Source: Vicinamibacteria bacterium
Lineage (GTDB): Bacteria; Acidobacteriota; Vicinamibacteria; Vicinamibacterales; UBA8438
Reading direction: 5' to 3'
Assembly: GCA_022820825.1 (NCBI GenBank)
Contig: JAJEEU010000054.1
Coordinates: forward strand, 1 to 39,833
DNA length: 39,833 nt
Shown: positions 17,018 to 25,816 of the stretch, piece after piece
How the letters are laid out: each line of letters opens with the position of its first letter
Numbering within the stretch: position 1 is the first letter of the stretch
The notes under the pieces: model-generated
What the model was told of the DNA's origin: nothing
What the model saw: only the letters and a program-made list of their open reading frames with translations
Database searches by the model: none
Program-made: the position numbers and the translations under genes

Positions 17018-17919
17018 TGAGGCGAGGAATGATGCTGGTCGCGTTGCTGGCGGTGGGCAGCGTGTCGATCGGAATCGGCGCGCCGCAGGAGCCGACGCCG
17101 GTGCAGCTCGATGCGGCGGAGATGGTGATGGTGCGGGACAACCTGTACTACGTCGCCGGTGGTCCGCCGTGGAACCGGCCGGGTTTCAGTGGCGGCAACG
17201 TCGGCGTGTTCATCGCCGACGAGGGTGTCAGCATCGTCGACACCAAGCTGCCCGGGTGGGGGCCGACCATACTGGAGCGCATCCGCACGGTCACCGACAA
17301 GCCGGTCATCCGGATCATCAACACGCATACGCACGGCGACCACGTCGGCAGCAACAGCTTCTTCCCGGAGACCGTCACCATCGTGGCGCACGAGAACACC
17401 CGCTCGAACATGGAGGGCATGGAGGCCTTCCAGGGCGACGGCATGAAGTTCCTGCCGCAGCGGACCTACTCGGATCGGCTGACGCTCGGCTCGGGCGACG
17501 GGCGGATCGACCTGTACTACTTCGGCCCCGGCCATACCAGCGGCGACACGTTCGTGGTATTCCCCGCGCTCGGCGTGATGCACGCGGGCGACATGTTCCC
17601 CTGGCAGGACGCGCCGTTCCTGGACCGCAACAACGGCGGCAGCGGTCTGGCGATTCCGGAGACCCTGGCCGCGGCGGTGGCGGGCATCGGGAACGTGGAC
17701 ACGGTCATCCCGGGCCACATTCCGGTGACGTCGTGGGACGACTTCGTCGAGTTCCAGCGGTTCAACGCCGACATGGTCGCCGCGGCGCGCGCGGGCAAGA
17801 GCGACGGGCAGACACCTGCGCAGGCGGTCGCCGCGTTCGACCTGGCGGGGCGCTATCCGGACTACCGCTCCGATCGGATCGAGGCGGCGTTCCAGACCAT
17901 CTACGACGAGCTGCCGTAG
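17017..17919 (+). CDS. Exported metallo-beta-lactamase-fold hydrolase
   Basis: A 300-residue protein with AGGAGG 7 nt before the ATG, and coupled to the HupE-like gene (TGATG). The signal peptide ends near residue 23. The MBL core has the full metal motif NTHTHGDH (His/His/Asp/His around residues 105-111), GPGHTSGD (about 172), an MHAGDMFP Asp and the late VIPGHIP His, so both metal sites should form. The closest familiar group is quinoprotein-relay and cyclase-like MBL proteins, hydrolysing lactones, esters or similar. A paralogue at 31135 lacks the Asp ligand. Its stop codon abuts, with no gap, the stop of the convergent DPDLQG gene, the same partner family that follows the paralogue. Confidence 0.9.
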   Translation: MRRGMMLVALLAVGSVSIGIGAPQEPTPVQLDAAEMVMVRDNLYYVAGGPPWNRPGFSGGNVGVFIADEGVSIVDTKLPGWGPTILERIRTVTDKPVIRIINTHTHGDHVGSNSFFPETVTIVAHENTRSNMEGMEAFQGDGMKFLPQRTYSDRLTLGSGDGRIDLYYFGPGHTSGDTFVVFPALGVMHAGDMFPWQDAPFLDRNNGGSGLAIPETLAAAVAGIGNVDTVIPGHIPVTSWDDFVEFQRFNADMVAAARAGKSDGQTPAQAVAAFDLAGRYPDYRSDRIEAAFQTIYDELP

Positions 17920-18852
17920 CTACTGCTTCGCCGCCTCGCGCGCGTCCTCGGCCCGCGCGCCGGCCAGGATGTTGTAGAGCCCGTAGTTGCCCTCGTGGCA
18001 GGCGAACTCGAACAGCGGGCCCTCGGTAGCGCTCAGCGGCAGCGAGCCGGTCCACGGCCGCGTATAGACCTCCGGGTCCGTGATGGTCCACTGCCAGTCG
18101 AGGGTCTCGGCGTCCACGCGCCGGATCCGCTCGACCAGGTGCAGGCCTTCCTGCGAGGCGTTGAAGTTGTGCTTGCCGTTGAAGTTCGTGGTCTCGATGA
18201 CCAGCGTGTCGCCTTCCCAGCGGCCGCGCGAATCGCCCAGCCACTGCCGGATGCCGTCGTCGATGTGCGGCCGGCCGGCGAGCGGGATGATGCGCGCGTC
18301 GTGGAGCATTTCCATGTAGATCACGACGTAGTCGGGGGTCTGCAGGATGTTCCAGTTGTTGTTGTAGTTGGTCGGCAGCGCCGGCAGCGCCCAGCGGGTG
18401 ATGCAGCGGTCGTAGACCGACATGTCGGTCCAGGTGTCCGGCGACTCGGCCTTCGCCCGCCGCGCTGAGCGCATTTCGTTCAACCGCTCGCGGACGCCCG
18501 GCTGCATCGGAATGCGCCCGTCGGCAGGGTCGTCGATCATCGCGGTCCGGTTGTCCTCCTTGCCCCACTCGAACCAGAACTCGTTGTAGAAGCCGGGGTC
18601 GCCGTCGCGCGGGGTGAAGAACGCGCTCGACCGCTCGGCCCGCCGCGTCGCGCGGTCCTCGTCGCTGAGCACCGCCGCCGTGACGCCTTCCGGCCGCTCC
18701 AGCGGGGTGCCGTGGTTCATGTTCCAGAGCCCCTGCAGATCCGGATCCCCCCAGGCGGTGCGGGCCGTCTGGGCGGAGGCCGGCGCCGGGAGCGCGACCA
18801 GGGCGGCCAGTGCCGCCAGCAACACGAGCGACGCGATTGAACGAAATCTCAT
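17920..18852 (-). CDS. Secreted DPDLQG-family protein (uncharacterised), copy 1
   Basis: 310 residues, with GAGGAGG 6 nt before the ATG and a signal peptide to about residue 28 (SAQ). I know this as a family abundant in Acidobacteria with no assigned function. Constant features seen here and in the copy at 32125: WGDPDLQGLW at the mature N-terminus, YNEFW.E, a Cys in DRCITR, NILQTPDYVV, HDARIIPLAGRPH, GRWEGDTLVIET and a late ACHEGNY. The two invariant cysteines could pair. The many Trp/Tyr/His residues suggest a beta-rich ligand-binding or enzymatic fold. It is the last gene of the minus arm, 21 bp after the RND gene. Confidence 0.85.
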   Translation of the reverse strand: MRFRSIASLVLLAALAALVALPAPASAQTARTAWGDPDLQGLWNMNHGTPLERPEGVTAAVLSDEDRATRRAERSSAFFTPRDGDPGFYNEFWFEWGKEDNRTAMIDDPADGRIPMQPGVRERLNEMRSARRAKAESPDTWTDMSVYDRCITRWALPALPTNYNNNWNILQTPDYVVIYMEMLHDARIIPLAGRPHIDDGIRQWLGDSRGRWEGDTLVIETTNFNGKHNFNASQEGLHLVERIRRVDAETLDWQWTITDPEVYTRPWTGSLPLSATEGPLFEFACHEGNYGLYNILAGARAEDAREAAKQ

Positions 18853-18873
18853 CTCGGCCTCCTCGGCTTGGTG

Positions 18874-21800
18874 CTACCGCACCATTCTAATGCTCCTCAG
18901 CAGCCAGCGGACGTCCTCCATGACCAGGTACAGGGTCGGCACCAGGATGAGGGTGATGAACGTTGCGAAGACGACGCCAAAGGCCAGTGTTATCGCCAGC
19001 GGCAGGATGAACTCCGCCACGGCGCTCCCATCGAACATGATCGGGGCCAGTCCCGCGAAGGTGGTGAGCGAGGTGAGAATGATGGGCCGGAATCGCTCGG
19101 CGCCGGCCTGCTGGACGGCCGCGACGAGGCTCGCGTCCTTGCGGTTGCGGTTGATGAAGTCGACCATGATCAGGCTGTCGTTGACCACCACGCCGGCCAG
19201 CGCGACCAGGCCCATCACCGACATCATCGACACGTCGACGCCCATGATGATGTGTCCCCACACCGCTCCGACGAAGCCGAACGGGATCGCGCTCATGATG
19301 ATGAGCGGCTGCACGTATGATTTCAGCGGGATGGCCAGCAGCGTGAAGATGCCGAACAGGGCGAGCGTGAAGCCGATGAGTATGCCGCCCAGGAAGTCCT
19401 GCTGTTCCGCCTGGACGCCTTCGAGCGAGTAGCGCACCCCGGGATGTGCAGCCAGCACGTCGGGGAGAACGCGGTTCTCCAGCGCCCCGGTCACGGTGGC
19501 GCTCGTCGTCGTGCTCTCGTCGATAGCCGCCGTCACGTTCACCGCGCGCTGCCGGTCGACGCGCTTTATCGACGCATAGCCGCGACCCGGCTCGACCGCC
19601 GCCACGAGGCGAAACGGCACCTCGCCGCCTTCGGGGGTGCGGATTCTCATGTCCTCGAGATTCCCCAATGAACGTCGCTGGTCGCTGGGATACCTGACCA
19701 TCACGCGGATGTCGTCGCGACCGCGCTGGATCCGCTGGGCCTCTTCCCCATAGAACGCCTGGCGCACCTGGCGACCGAGATCGAGAAGGCTCAGGCCAAG
19801 CGTCTCGGCGTGAGGCGTGATGCCGAGCCTGAGCTCTTCCTTCCCCTGCTGGAACGTGTCGGCGATGTCGTAGACGCCCGCGTAGGTCCGTAGTTGCGCC
19901 TTGACGGCGTTGGCCGCCAGGGTGAGCTGCTCGACATCGGAGCCGACCAGCATGACGTCGACGTCGTTGCCCGCGGTAGGTCCGGACGTGCCGAAGACCA
20001 GGCTGGTTGCCTCCGGGATGGGTCCGGTCAGATCGCGCCAGCGATTCGCCAGCTCCTCGGCTCGCAGAGCGCGCTCGTCTGCGGGCGCCAGCTCGATCAT
20101 CACCTGCCCGATGTGGGGGGCCGCGGTATCGACCGAAGTGTCCGAACCGGGACCCTCGTCCCCCATCGGCTGGTCCCCCACGGCCGCATAGACGTGGCGG
20201 AAAACGTCCTGACCGGTCCGTTCCAGGACGCCGCCGCGGAGTCGCTCGGCCCCCGCTTCGAGCCTGGACACCGCGACCGATGTCGCGGCGACGGGCGTGC
20301 CCTCGGGCAAGGTGACCGAGGCCGTAATCAGCTCCGCTTCGGGCACCGGAAAGAAGTGGAACGCGACCCGGCCGCCCAGCACGATTCCCGCGGTGAGCAC
20401 CAGCGTCGCGACGCCGGTGGCGAGCGCGAGATAGCGCCAGCGGAGTGCGAACGCCAGACCCGGGCGATACACGTTGCGCCCGACGGCGCCCAGCCCGTTC
20501 GCGATGCGTTGCTGGAACCTGCGCCACGCGCCGTCTCGCGGCGTCCCCGTATGTGCGAGGTGGGCCGGAAGAATGGCCAGGCACTCGACCAGGGAAAACA
20601 GCAGGCACGGCACCACGACGAGTGGGACGAAGACCGCGACCTTGCCGGACTCTCCCGGAACAAAGAACAGCGGTGAGAATGCGGCGACCGTCGTCAGGAC
20701 CGCGAACACGACCGGCGTGGCGATCTCCCGCGCCCCTTCGATGGCGCTCCGCAGCTTGTCCCCATGGGCTTCCCGGTGGCGGAAGATGTTCTCCCCGACG
20801 ATGATCGCGTCGTCGACGACGATTCCCAGGACCAGGATGAACGCGAACGTGGAGACGAAGTTCGCCGTCACATCCATCACCGGCATCACCATGAACGCGC
20901 CGAGGAAGGAAATCGGAATGCCCAGGCTCACCCAGAAGGCGAGCCGCAGCTCCGTCAGCAGCGCCAACACGACGAACACCAGCGCGAACCCCGTGGCGCC
21001 ATTGCGCGCCATGAGCCACAGGCGGTCGCTCAGGATACGCGCGTTGTTCTGCCAGACCGTGAGCGAGATCCCCGGCGGCAGCGTCGGAGCCGTGCGCGCG
21101 ACGTAGTCGAGAACGAGGCTGGCGATCTCGAGGTCGCTCTGCTCGCCGCTGCGCAGCACCGCAACGAGCACCGCGGGCACCAGGTCGAACCGGGCGGACT
21201 GATCCGTCTCGGCGAAGCCGTCGACAACGGTGGCGACATCGCCCAGGTGCAGACGGGTTCCATCTGCGCGCGCGAGCAGCACCAGGTTCTCGTACTCCAC
21301 GCCGCGATACGCCTGGCCGACCGTGCGGAGCAGGATCTCGCCGCTCTCGCTGCGGACCGCGCCGCCCGGCAGATCGAGCGAGGAGCGGCGAACCGCCCGG
21401 GCCACGTCGTCGAAGGTCAGCGCGTGGCGCCGCAGCGCCGTCTCGGACACCTCGACGGAGATCTCGTAGGGCCGGGCGCTCACCAGCTCGATCTGCGAGA
21501 TCTGCGGGATGGACGCCAGGTCGTCGCGGATCCGCTCCGCGACGGTCTTGAGCGTGCGCTCATCCACCGCGCCCGATACGGCCAGGTCGACCACCCTGTT
21601 GCGCGGCAGCAGCTCGCTGATGATCGGCTTCTCGGTCTGCTCCGGGAAGGTCTCGATGGCGTCGACGCGGTTCTTCACGTCATCCAGCACCGCGCGCACG
21701 TCGGCGCCCAACTCGACCTCGACCAGGACCGTGCCCATGCCCTCGGCGGCCGTCGAGGTGATCTGCTTGATCCCGTCGATGCCCTGGATTGCTTCTTCGA

Positions 21801-21993
21801 TCCGGATGCAGACGCCTTCTTCCACCTCCTCGGGAGCGGCGCCGAGATACGGAACCTCGATGGTCAACATGTCGAGCGCAACGGTCGGGAACTCCTCGCC
21901 GCGGACATTGAAGAGCCCGATCACCCCGCTGACCATGATGAACACCATGAGCAGGTTGGCGGCGACGGAATTGCGGGCGAACCAGTCAATCAT
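18874..21993 (-). CDS. RND-family inner-membrane transporter (AcrB/MexB-like)
   Basis: 1039 residues, the usual size for a heavy RND pump. TM1 starts at residue 8 (SVAANLLMVFIMVSG), then the porter domain (VPYLGAAPEEVEEG), TM2-6 with the proton-relay LGIVVDDAIIVGENIF near residue 393, the second periplasmic half, and TM7-12 with MSVMGLVALAGVVVNDSLI. It resembles the acriflavin/efflux branch rather than the metal-efflux CusA branch. No membrane-fusion or TolC-like gene is adjacent, so it must borrow partners, or act as an exporter of a pathway product. It lies between a quinoprotein (92 bp upstream) and a DPDLQG gene (21 bp downstream), all on one strand. No clear ribosome-binding site. Confidence 0.95.
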   Translation of the reverse strand: MIDWFARNSVAANLLMVFIMVSGVIGLFNVRGEEFPTVALDMLTIEVPYLGAAPEEVEEGVCIRIEEAIQGIDGIKQITSTAAEGMGTVLVEVELGADVRAVLDDVKNRVDAIETFPEQTEKPIISELLPRNRVVDLAVSGAVDERTLKTVAERIRDDLASIPQISQIELVSARPYEISVEVSETALRRHALTFDDVARAVRRSSLDLPGGAVRSESGEILLRTVGQAYRGVEYENLVLLARADGTRLHLGDVATVVDGFAETDQSARFDLVPAVLVAVLRSGEQSDLEIASLVLDYVARTAPTLPPGISLTVWQNNARILSDRLWLMARNGATGFALVFVVLALLTELRLAFWVSLGIPISFLGAFMVMPVMDVTANFVSTFAFILVLGIVVDDAIIVGENIFRHREAHGDKLRSAIEGAREIATPVVFAVLTTVAAFSPLFFVPGESGKVAVFVPLVVVPCLLFSLVECLAILPAHLAHTGTPRDGAWRRFQQRIANGLGAVGRNVYRPGLAFALRWRYLALATGVATLVLTAGIVLGGRVAFHFFPVPEAELITASVTLPEGTPVAATSVAVSRLEAGAERLRGGVLERTGQDVFRHVYAAVGDQPMGDEGPGSDTSVDTAAPHIGQVMIELAPADERALRAEELANRWRDLTGPIPEATSLVFGTSGPTAGNDVDVMLVGSDVEQLTLAANAVKAQLRTYAGVYDIADTFQQGKEELRLGITPHAETLGLSLLDLGRQVRQAFYGEEAQRIQRGRDDIRVMVRYPSDQRRSLGNLEDMRIRTPEGGEVPFRLVAAVEPGRGYASIKRVDRQRAVNVTAAIDESTTTSATVTGALENRVLPDVLAAHPGVRYSLEGVQAEQQDFLGGILIGFTLALFGIFTLLAIPLKSYVQPLIIMSAIPFGFVGAVWGHIIMGVDVSMMSVMGLVALAGVVVNDSLIMVDFINRNRKDASLVAAVQQAGAERFRPIILTSLTTFAGLAPIMFDGSAVAEFILPLAITLAFGVVFATFITLILVPTLYLVMEDVRWLLRSIRMVR

Positions 21994-22085
21994 GGTGCGC
22001 AGGGACCGCGCGGCCGGACGGCGGGCATCCGCCGGGACGGCTCAACGCGGAGATCGAGAAGCGCGTGAACGTCCGGACAGCAGGG

Positions 22086-23810
22086 CTACTCCGGCAGCGC
22101 GAACACGTGCATGACGGAGCCGCGGGTGCGCGGGCGCTGCACGTCGTCGAACACCAGCTCGGCGTTGCGCCACGCCAGGAACCAGCCCGGCCCGGACGGC
22201 ACCGCGACGTACTGCCGGCCGTCCACCGCGTACGTGATCGGGAAGCCATCGATCGACGTAGGCGCGCGCGTGCTCCACAGCACGTCGCCGGTGCGGACAT
22301 CCATGGCGTAGATGTTGCGGTCGAGATTGCCGACAAACACCAGGCCGCCGCCGGTGGTCAGCGACGATGTGGCGTATTGCAGCTTGCTGGGGCGGGTCCA
22401 CAGCAGCTCGCCGGTGCGGCTGCTCATCGCGGCGAAGATGCCGAGGTGCTCGGGGCTCTGCGGATGGGCCGTGAAGCGCCGGTCGGCCGGGCCGACCCCG
22501 CCGCCGCCGATCTCCGCGGGCTCCGGCATCGGCTGGAACGTGGAGTGCGCGCAGCCGGGCATCAGCGAGATGTAGAACGCCTCGGTCGCCGGGTGGTACG
22601 CCATCGACCACAGGGATCTCACGCCACCCGGGCCGGGGCAGTAGTCGAGCGGGACGTCCAGTTGCGGAATGCGTTCCCGGCGCAGGATGCCCTGGCCGCT
22701 CGCGGGATCGATGTCCACGATGTTCTGGAAACCGAGGTCATGCGCGGCGCGGTACTCGCCCGTGCGCGGATCGAGCTCCCACAGCACGCCGATCTTGCCC
22801 ATCTTGAACAACGCGGGGCCGTCGTCGCGGTGCACGAGCACCACCTCGAACACCTCGTCGAGGTCGTGCGTCTCGGCCGGAATGTGCTGGTAGTACCACT
22901 CGATGGCGCCGGTCTCGGGGTCGAGCGCCAGCGTTGAATTGGTGTACAGCGCCGCGCCCTCGGTGCCGCGCTGCGCGCTCGCCCACGGCTTGGGCTGCGC
23001 CGTGGACCAGTAGATGAGATCGGTATCCGCATCGTAGCTGCCGGGGAGCCAGGCGTCGGCGCCGGCGCGGAAGGTGAGCGTCAGGTCGCCCCAGGTGTCG
23101 CCGCCCGGCTCTCCGGGGCGGGCGACGGTCGACGTGCGCCACAGCTCGGCGCCGGTCTCGGGATCGTGCGCGGATATGAAGCAGACGTCGTTCTTGTAGT
23201 ACTCGCAGCCCGTCATTCCGGCAACCACCATGCCCTTCACGATGATCGGCCCGCTGGTGTACTGGTAGCCGAGGTCGTGGTCGGCCACCTGCCGCTCCCA
23301 GACCACCTCGCCGGTGCGCACGTCCAGGGCGATGAGCTGCGCCTCGCTCGTGCCCGCGTAGAGCTTGTCGCCGTAGATGGCGAGGTTGCGCCGCGCCAGG
23401 CCCGGTTGCTGGCTTCCCGGCAGAGTGGGGTCGGCGCGCGCCGGCCGTCCGGTACGCAGGTGGGTCCAGAGCACGTCGCCGCTGGCGGCGTCGAGAGCCA
23501 CTACGCCCGAACGGCTCGGTATGAACATGACGCCGTCGTGGACGAGCGGTGTTATCTGGTTGGTTCCGGCGTACGTTTCCCAGGACCAGGCGAGCTGCAG
23601 GCTGCCGACGTTGTCGCGGTTGATCTGATCCAGCGGGCTGTAGCCCTGCCCGTCGATCGTGCGGCGCCAGTTGAGCCAGTCGGCCGGGGCCGGGTCGAGC
23701 AGCTCGGCGTCGGTGATCGGCTCGAAACTGTCGAGTTGTGCCGAAGCAGCGGTAGCGAAGCCGGCCAGCAGGCCGGCCGCGACAAGGCAAGTGAGCGTCG
23801 GACGGATCAT
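22086..23810 (-). CDS. PQQ-dependent alcohol dehydrogenase-like quinoprotein
   Basis: 574 residues from the ATG at 23810, which has GAGGGAG about 8 nt upstream and opens a signal peptide ending near AASA. It is an eight-bladed quinoprotein propeller of the alcohol-dehydrogenase type: WRRTIDGQGYSPLDQIN, VVALDAASGDVLW, the WGDLTLTF and GSYDADTDLIYWST blades, HDLDE at the position where related enzymes carry the catalytic Asp region, and a GKIGVLWELDPRTG strand with the conserved Lys. There is no C-terminal cytochrome domain and I see no vicinal Cys pair, so it differs from type II enzymes and needs an external acceptor. It follows the glucose-dehydrogenase-like gene by 28 bp. Substrate unknown. 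Confidence 0.9.
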   Translation of the reverse strand: MIRPTLTCLVAAGLLAGFATAASAQLDSFEPITDAELLDPAPADWLNWRRTIDGQGYSPLDQINRDNVGSLQLAWSWETYAGTNQITPLVHDGVMFIPSRSGVVALDAASGDVLWTHLRTGRPARADPTLPGSQQPGLARRNLAIYGDKLYAGTSEAQLIALDVRTGEVVWERQVADHDLGYQYTSGPIIVKGMVVAGMTGCEYYKNDVCFISAHDPETGAELWRTSTVARPGEPGGDTWGDLTLTFRAGADAWLPGSYDADTDLIYWSTAQPKPWASAQRGTEGAALYTNSTLALDPETGAIEWYYQHIPAETHDLDEVFEVVLVHRDDGPALFKMGKIGVLWELDPRTGEYRAAHDLGFQNIVDIDPASGQGILRRERIPQLDVPLDYCPGPGGVRSLWSMAYHPATEAFYISLMPGCAHSTFQPMPEPAEIGGGGVGPADRRFTAHPQSPEHLGIFAAMSSRTGELLWTRPSKLQYATSSLTTGGGLVFVGNLDRNIYAMDVRTGDVLWSTRAPTSIDGFPITYAVDGRQYVAVPSGPGWFLAWRNAELVFDDVQRPRTRGSVMHVFALPE

Positions 23811-23838
23811 GCAGTGTCTCCCTCGGTGATTCATTGCT

Positions 23839-25788
23839 CTATCCCGGCAGCGTGAAGGCGACCAATGCGGCGTCCGGTCCCGCGCCGGTGGCAATGACGA
23901 TGAACTGCCGTCCGGAGGCCGTGCGGTACGTCATCGGGTTGCCGCTGGTCCGGAACGGCGTGGCGCCCCGCCACACCTCCGCGCCGGTCGCCTTGTCGAA
24001 CGCGTAGAGATACGGGTCGCCGCCGCCGATGAAGAGCAGGTCGCCGGCCGTCACCATCAGCCCGTTGGCGCCCGGGGTGCCCAGGCGCTCGGGCAGGTCG
24101 ACGCCCTGCAGCAGCGGGTGGTTGCGGATGATGCGGCTGCCCTCGCCGAACGGTACGCGCCAGGCGATGTCCCCCGCGTTCAGGTCGATGGCGGTCAGGT
24201 TGGCGTACGGCGGTTTGGTGAGCGGAATCGGTCCCAACTGGCTGCGCGCGAAGTCGGACGCACCGGGCCGGCCGGTGAAGATCTGCACGGCGGCGCCGTG
24301 CGGGCAGTTGTTGCTGAACTCGACGTCCACGTCCGGGTCCTCGCCGAGCACCTCGCACACCTGGTTGGTGCTGGTGCTCTCGGTCGACCGGACGTAGAGC
24401 AGGCCGGTCTCCGGGTCGAAGCCGGCGCCGCCCCAGTTGGCGCCGCCGTCGATGCGCGGGCGCTGCAACGTGCCGCGCAGCGCGGGCGGCGTGAAGAGCG
24501 GGCCGAGCCGGAAGCGGCTCATCTCCTCGCGCGCCAGCGCGTTGATCTCCGGCGTCAGGTCGTTGGCGTCGTCCAGGGACACGCCCTGTCCCGCGAACGG
24601 CGGCGGCTTCGTCGGGAACGGCTGCGTCGGATATACCACCTCGCCCGGGACGTCGGATTCGGTGTTGACCGGTCGTTCCTCGATCGGCCACACCGGCTCG
24701 CCGGTCACACGGTCGAACACATACGTGAAGCCCTGCTTGGAAACCTCGGCCACCGCGTCGATGGTCCGCCCGTCCACGTTGATGGTGACCAGGTTCGGCG
24801 GCGACGTGAAGTCGTAGTCCCAGAGCCCGTGGTGGACGGCCTGGAAATGCCACTGCCGCTCGCCGGTGCGGGCGTCGAGGCAGAGCAGCGATTCCGCGAA
24901 CAGGTTCGCACCCGGCCGCCGGCCGCCCCAGTAGTCGCTGCTCGGCGTGCTGGTCGGCACGTACAGCAGGCCGCGCTCCTCGTCGAGCGACATCAGGCCC
25001 CAGACGTTGGCGTGGCCCGTGTAGCGCCACGACTGGTCTTCCCAGGTGTCGGCGCCGAACGCGTCGTTCGACTGCGGCACGGTGAAGAAAATCCAGCGCC
25101 GCTCGCCGGTGCGCGCGTCGAACGCCTGCACGGAACCGGGCGTGTCGAAGCGCCGCTGCACGCGGTCCGGCACCCGGCTGCCCACGATCACGATGTCCTC
25201 GAAGACGACGGGCGGCGATGTCTGGTCGAAGTCGTCGTCCGGCACCTCGCGGCCGTGGCCCTGCGTGAGATGCACGCTGCCGCCGTCGCCGAAGCTGGTG
25301 ATCAACTGCCCGCTGGCGGCGTCGATGGCGAACAGCCGCACGCGGCTGTTCAGGTACAGGTGCAGGTCGTCGCCGTCGCGCCTGAAAGCCAGCCCGCGGT
25401 GCTTGAACCCGCCGGGGCTGGACCCGCGCCCGCCCAGCTCGTACACGCGCGGGTCGAACACCCACTTCTCGGCGCCGGTCTCGGCGTCGAGCGCGACGAC
25501 GCGGGAGTACATGGTGGGGAAGTACAGCGTGCCGTCGATCATCAACGGCGTCGCCTCGAAGCTGCCCGGACGCGCGCCGTACTCGGGCATGGGCATCTCG
25601 TTCGGATCCCACTGCCATGCGATCTCGAGCCGATCGACGTTGGAGCTGTCGATGCCCGCGAGCGGCGAGTACTTGGTGTGGGACTGCTCGGCGCCGACGT
25701 ACGGCCACTCCACCATGCCGCCGGAGTCCTGTTGGGCTCCCAGCGTCGCCGCCGAGGCCAGGATTAGAACCGCACACAGTCGCTTCAT
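23839..25788 (-). CDS. PQQ-dependent dehydrogenase, glucose/quinate-type, copy 2
   Basis: 649 residues, with GGAG 8 nt before the ATG. Signal peptide to about residue 18. It has the same layout as the gene at 4605-6593, including NLFAESL, the HHGLWDYD signature (about residues 317-324), VSKQGFTYVFDRVTGEPVWP, and a closing IATGAGPDAALVAFTLPG. The extra CEVLGEDPDV..NNCPHG segment near residue 480 contains two cysteines not seen in the other copy. No membrane helices, so periplasmic and soluble. It sits in the minus arm between a propeller lipoprotein and an alcohol-dehydrogenase-like quinoprotein, suggesting two consecutive oxidations of one compound or its product. Confidence 0.92.
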   Translation of the reverse strand: MKRLCAVLILASAATLGAQQDSGGMVEWPYVGAEQSHTKYSPLAGIDSSNVDRLEIAWQWDPNEMPMPEYGARPGSFEATPLMIDGTLYFPTMYSRVVALDAETGAEKWVFDPRVYELGGRGSSPGGFKHRGLAFRRDGDDLHLYLNSRVRLFAIDAASGQLITSFGDGGSVHLTQGHGREVPDDDFDQTSPPVVFEDIVIVGSRVPDRVQRRFDTPGSVQAFDARTGERRWIFFTVPQSNDAFGADTWEDQSWRYTGHANVWGLMSLDEERGLLYVPTSTPSSDYWGGRRPGANLFAESLLCLDARTGERQWHFQAVHHGLWDYDFTSPPNLVTINVDGRTIDAVAEVSKQGFTYVFDRVTGEPVWPIEERPVNTESDVPGEVVYPTQPFPTKPPPFAGQGVSLDDANDLTPEINALAREEMSRFRLGPLFTPPALRGTLQRPRIDGGANWGGAGFDPETGLLYVRSTESTSTNQVCEVLGEDPDVDVEFSNNCPHGAAVQIFTGRPGASDFARSQLGPIPLTKPPYANLTAIDLNAGDIAWRVPFGEGSRIIRNHPLLQGVDLPERLGTPGANGLMVTAGDLLFIGGGDPYLYAFDKATGAEVWRGATPFRTSGNPMTYRTASGRQFIVIATGAGPDAALVAFTLPG

Positions 25789-25816
25789 GCGAGATCTCCG
25801 ATGCAGGGCAGGTTCT

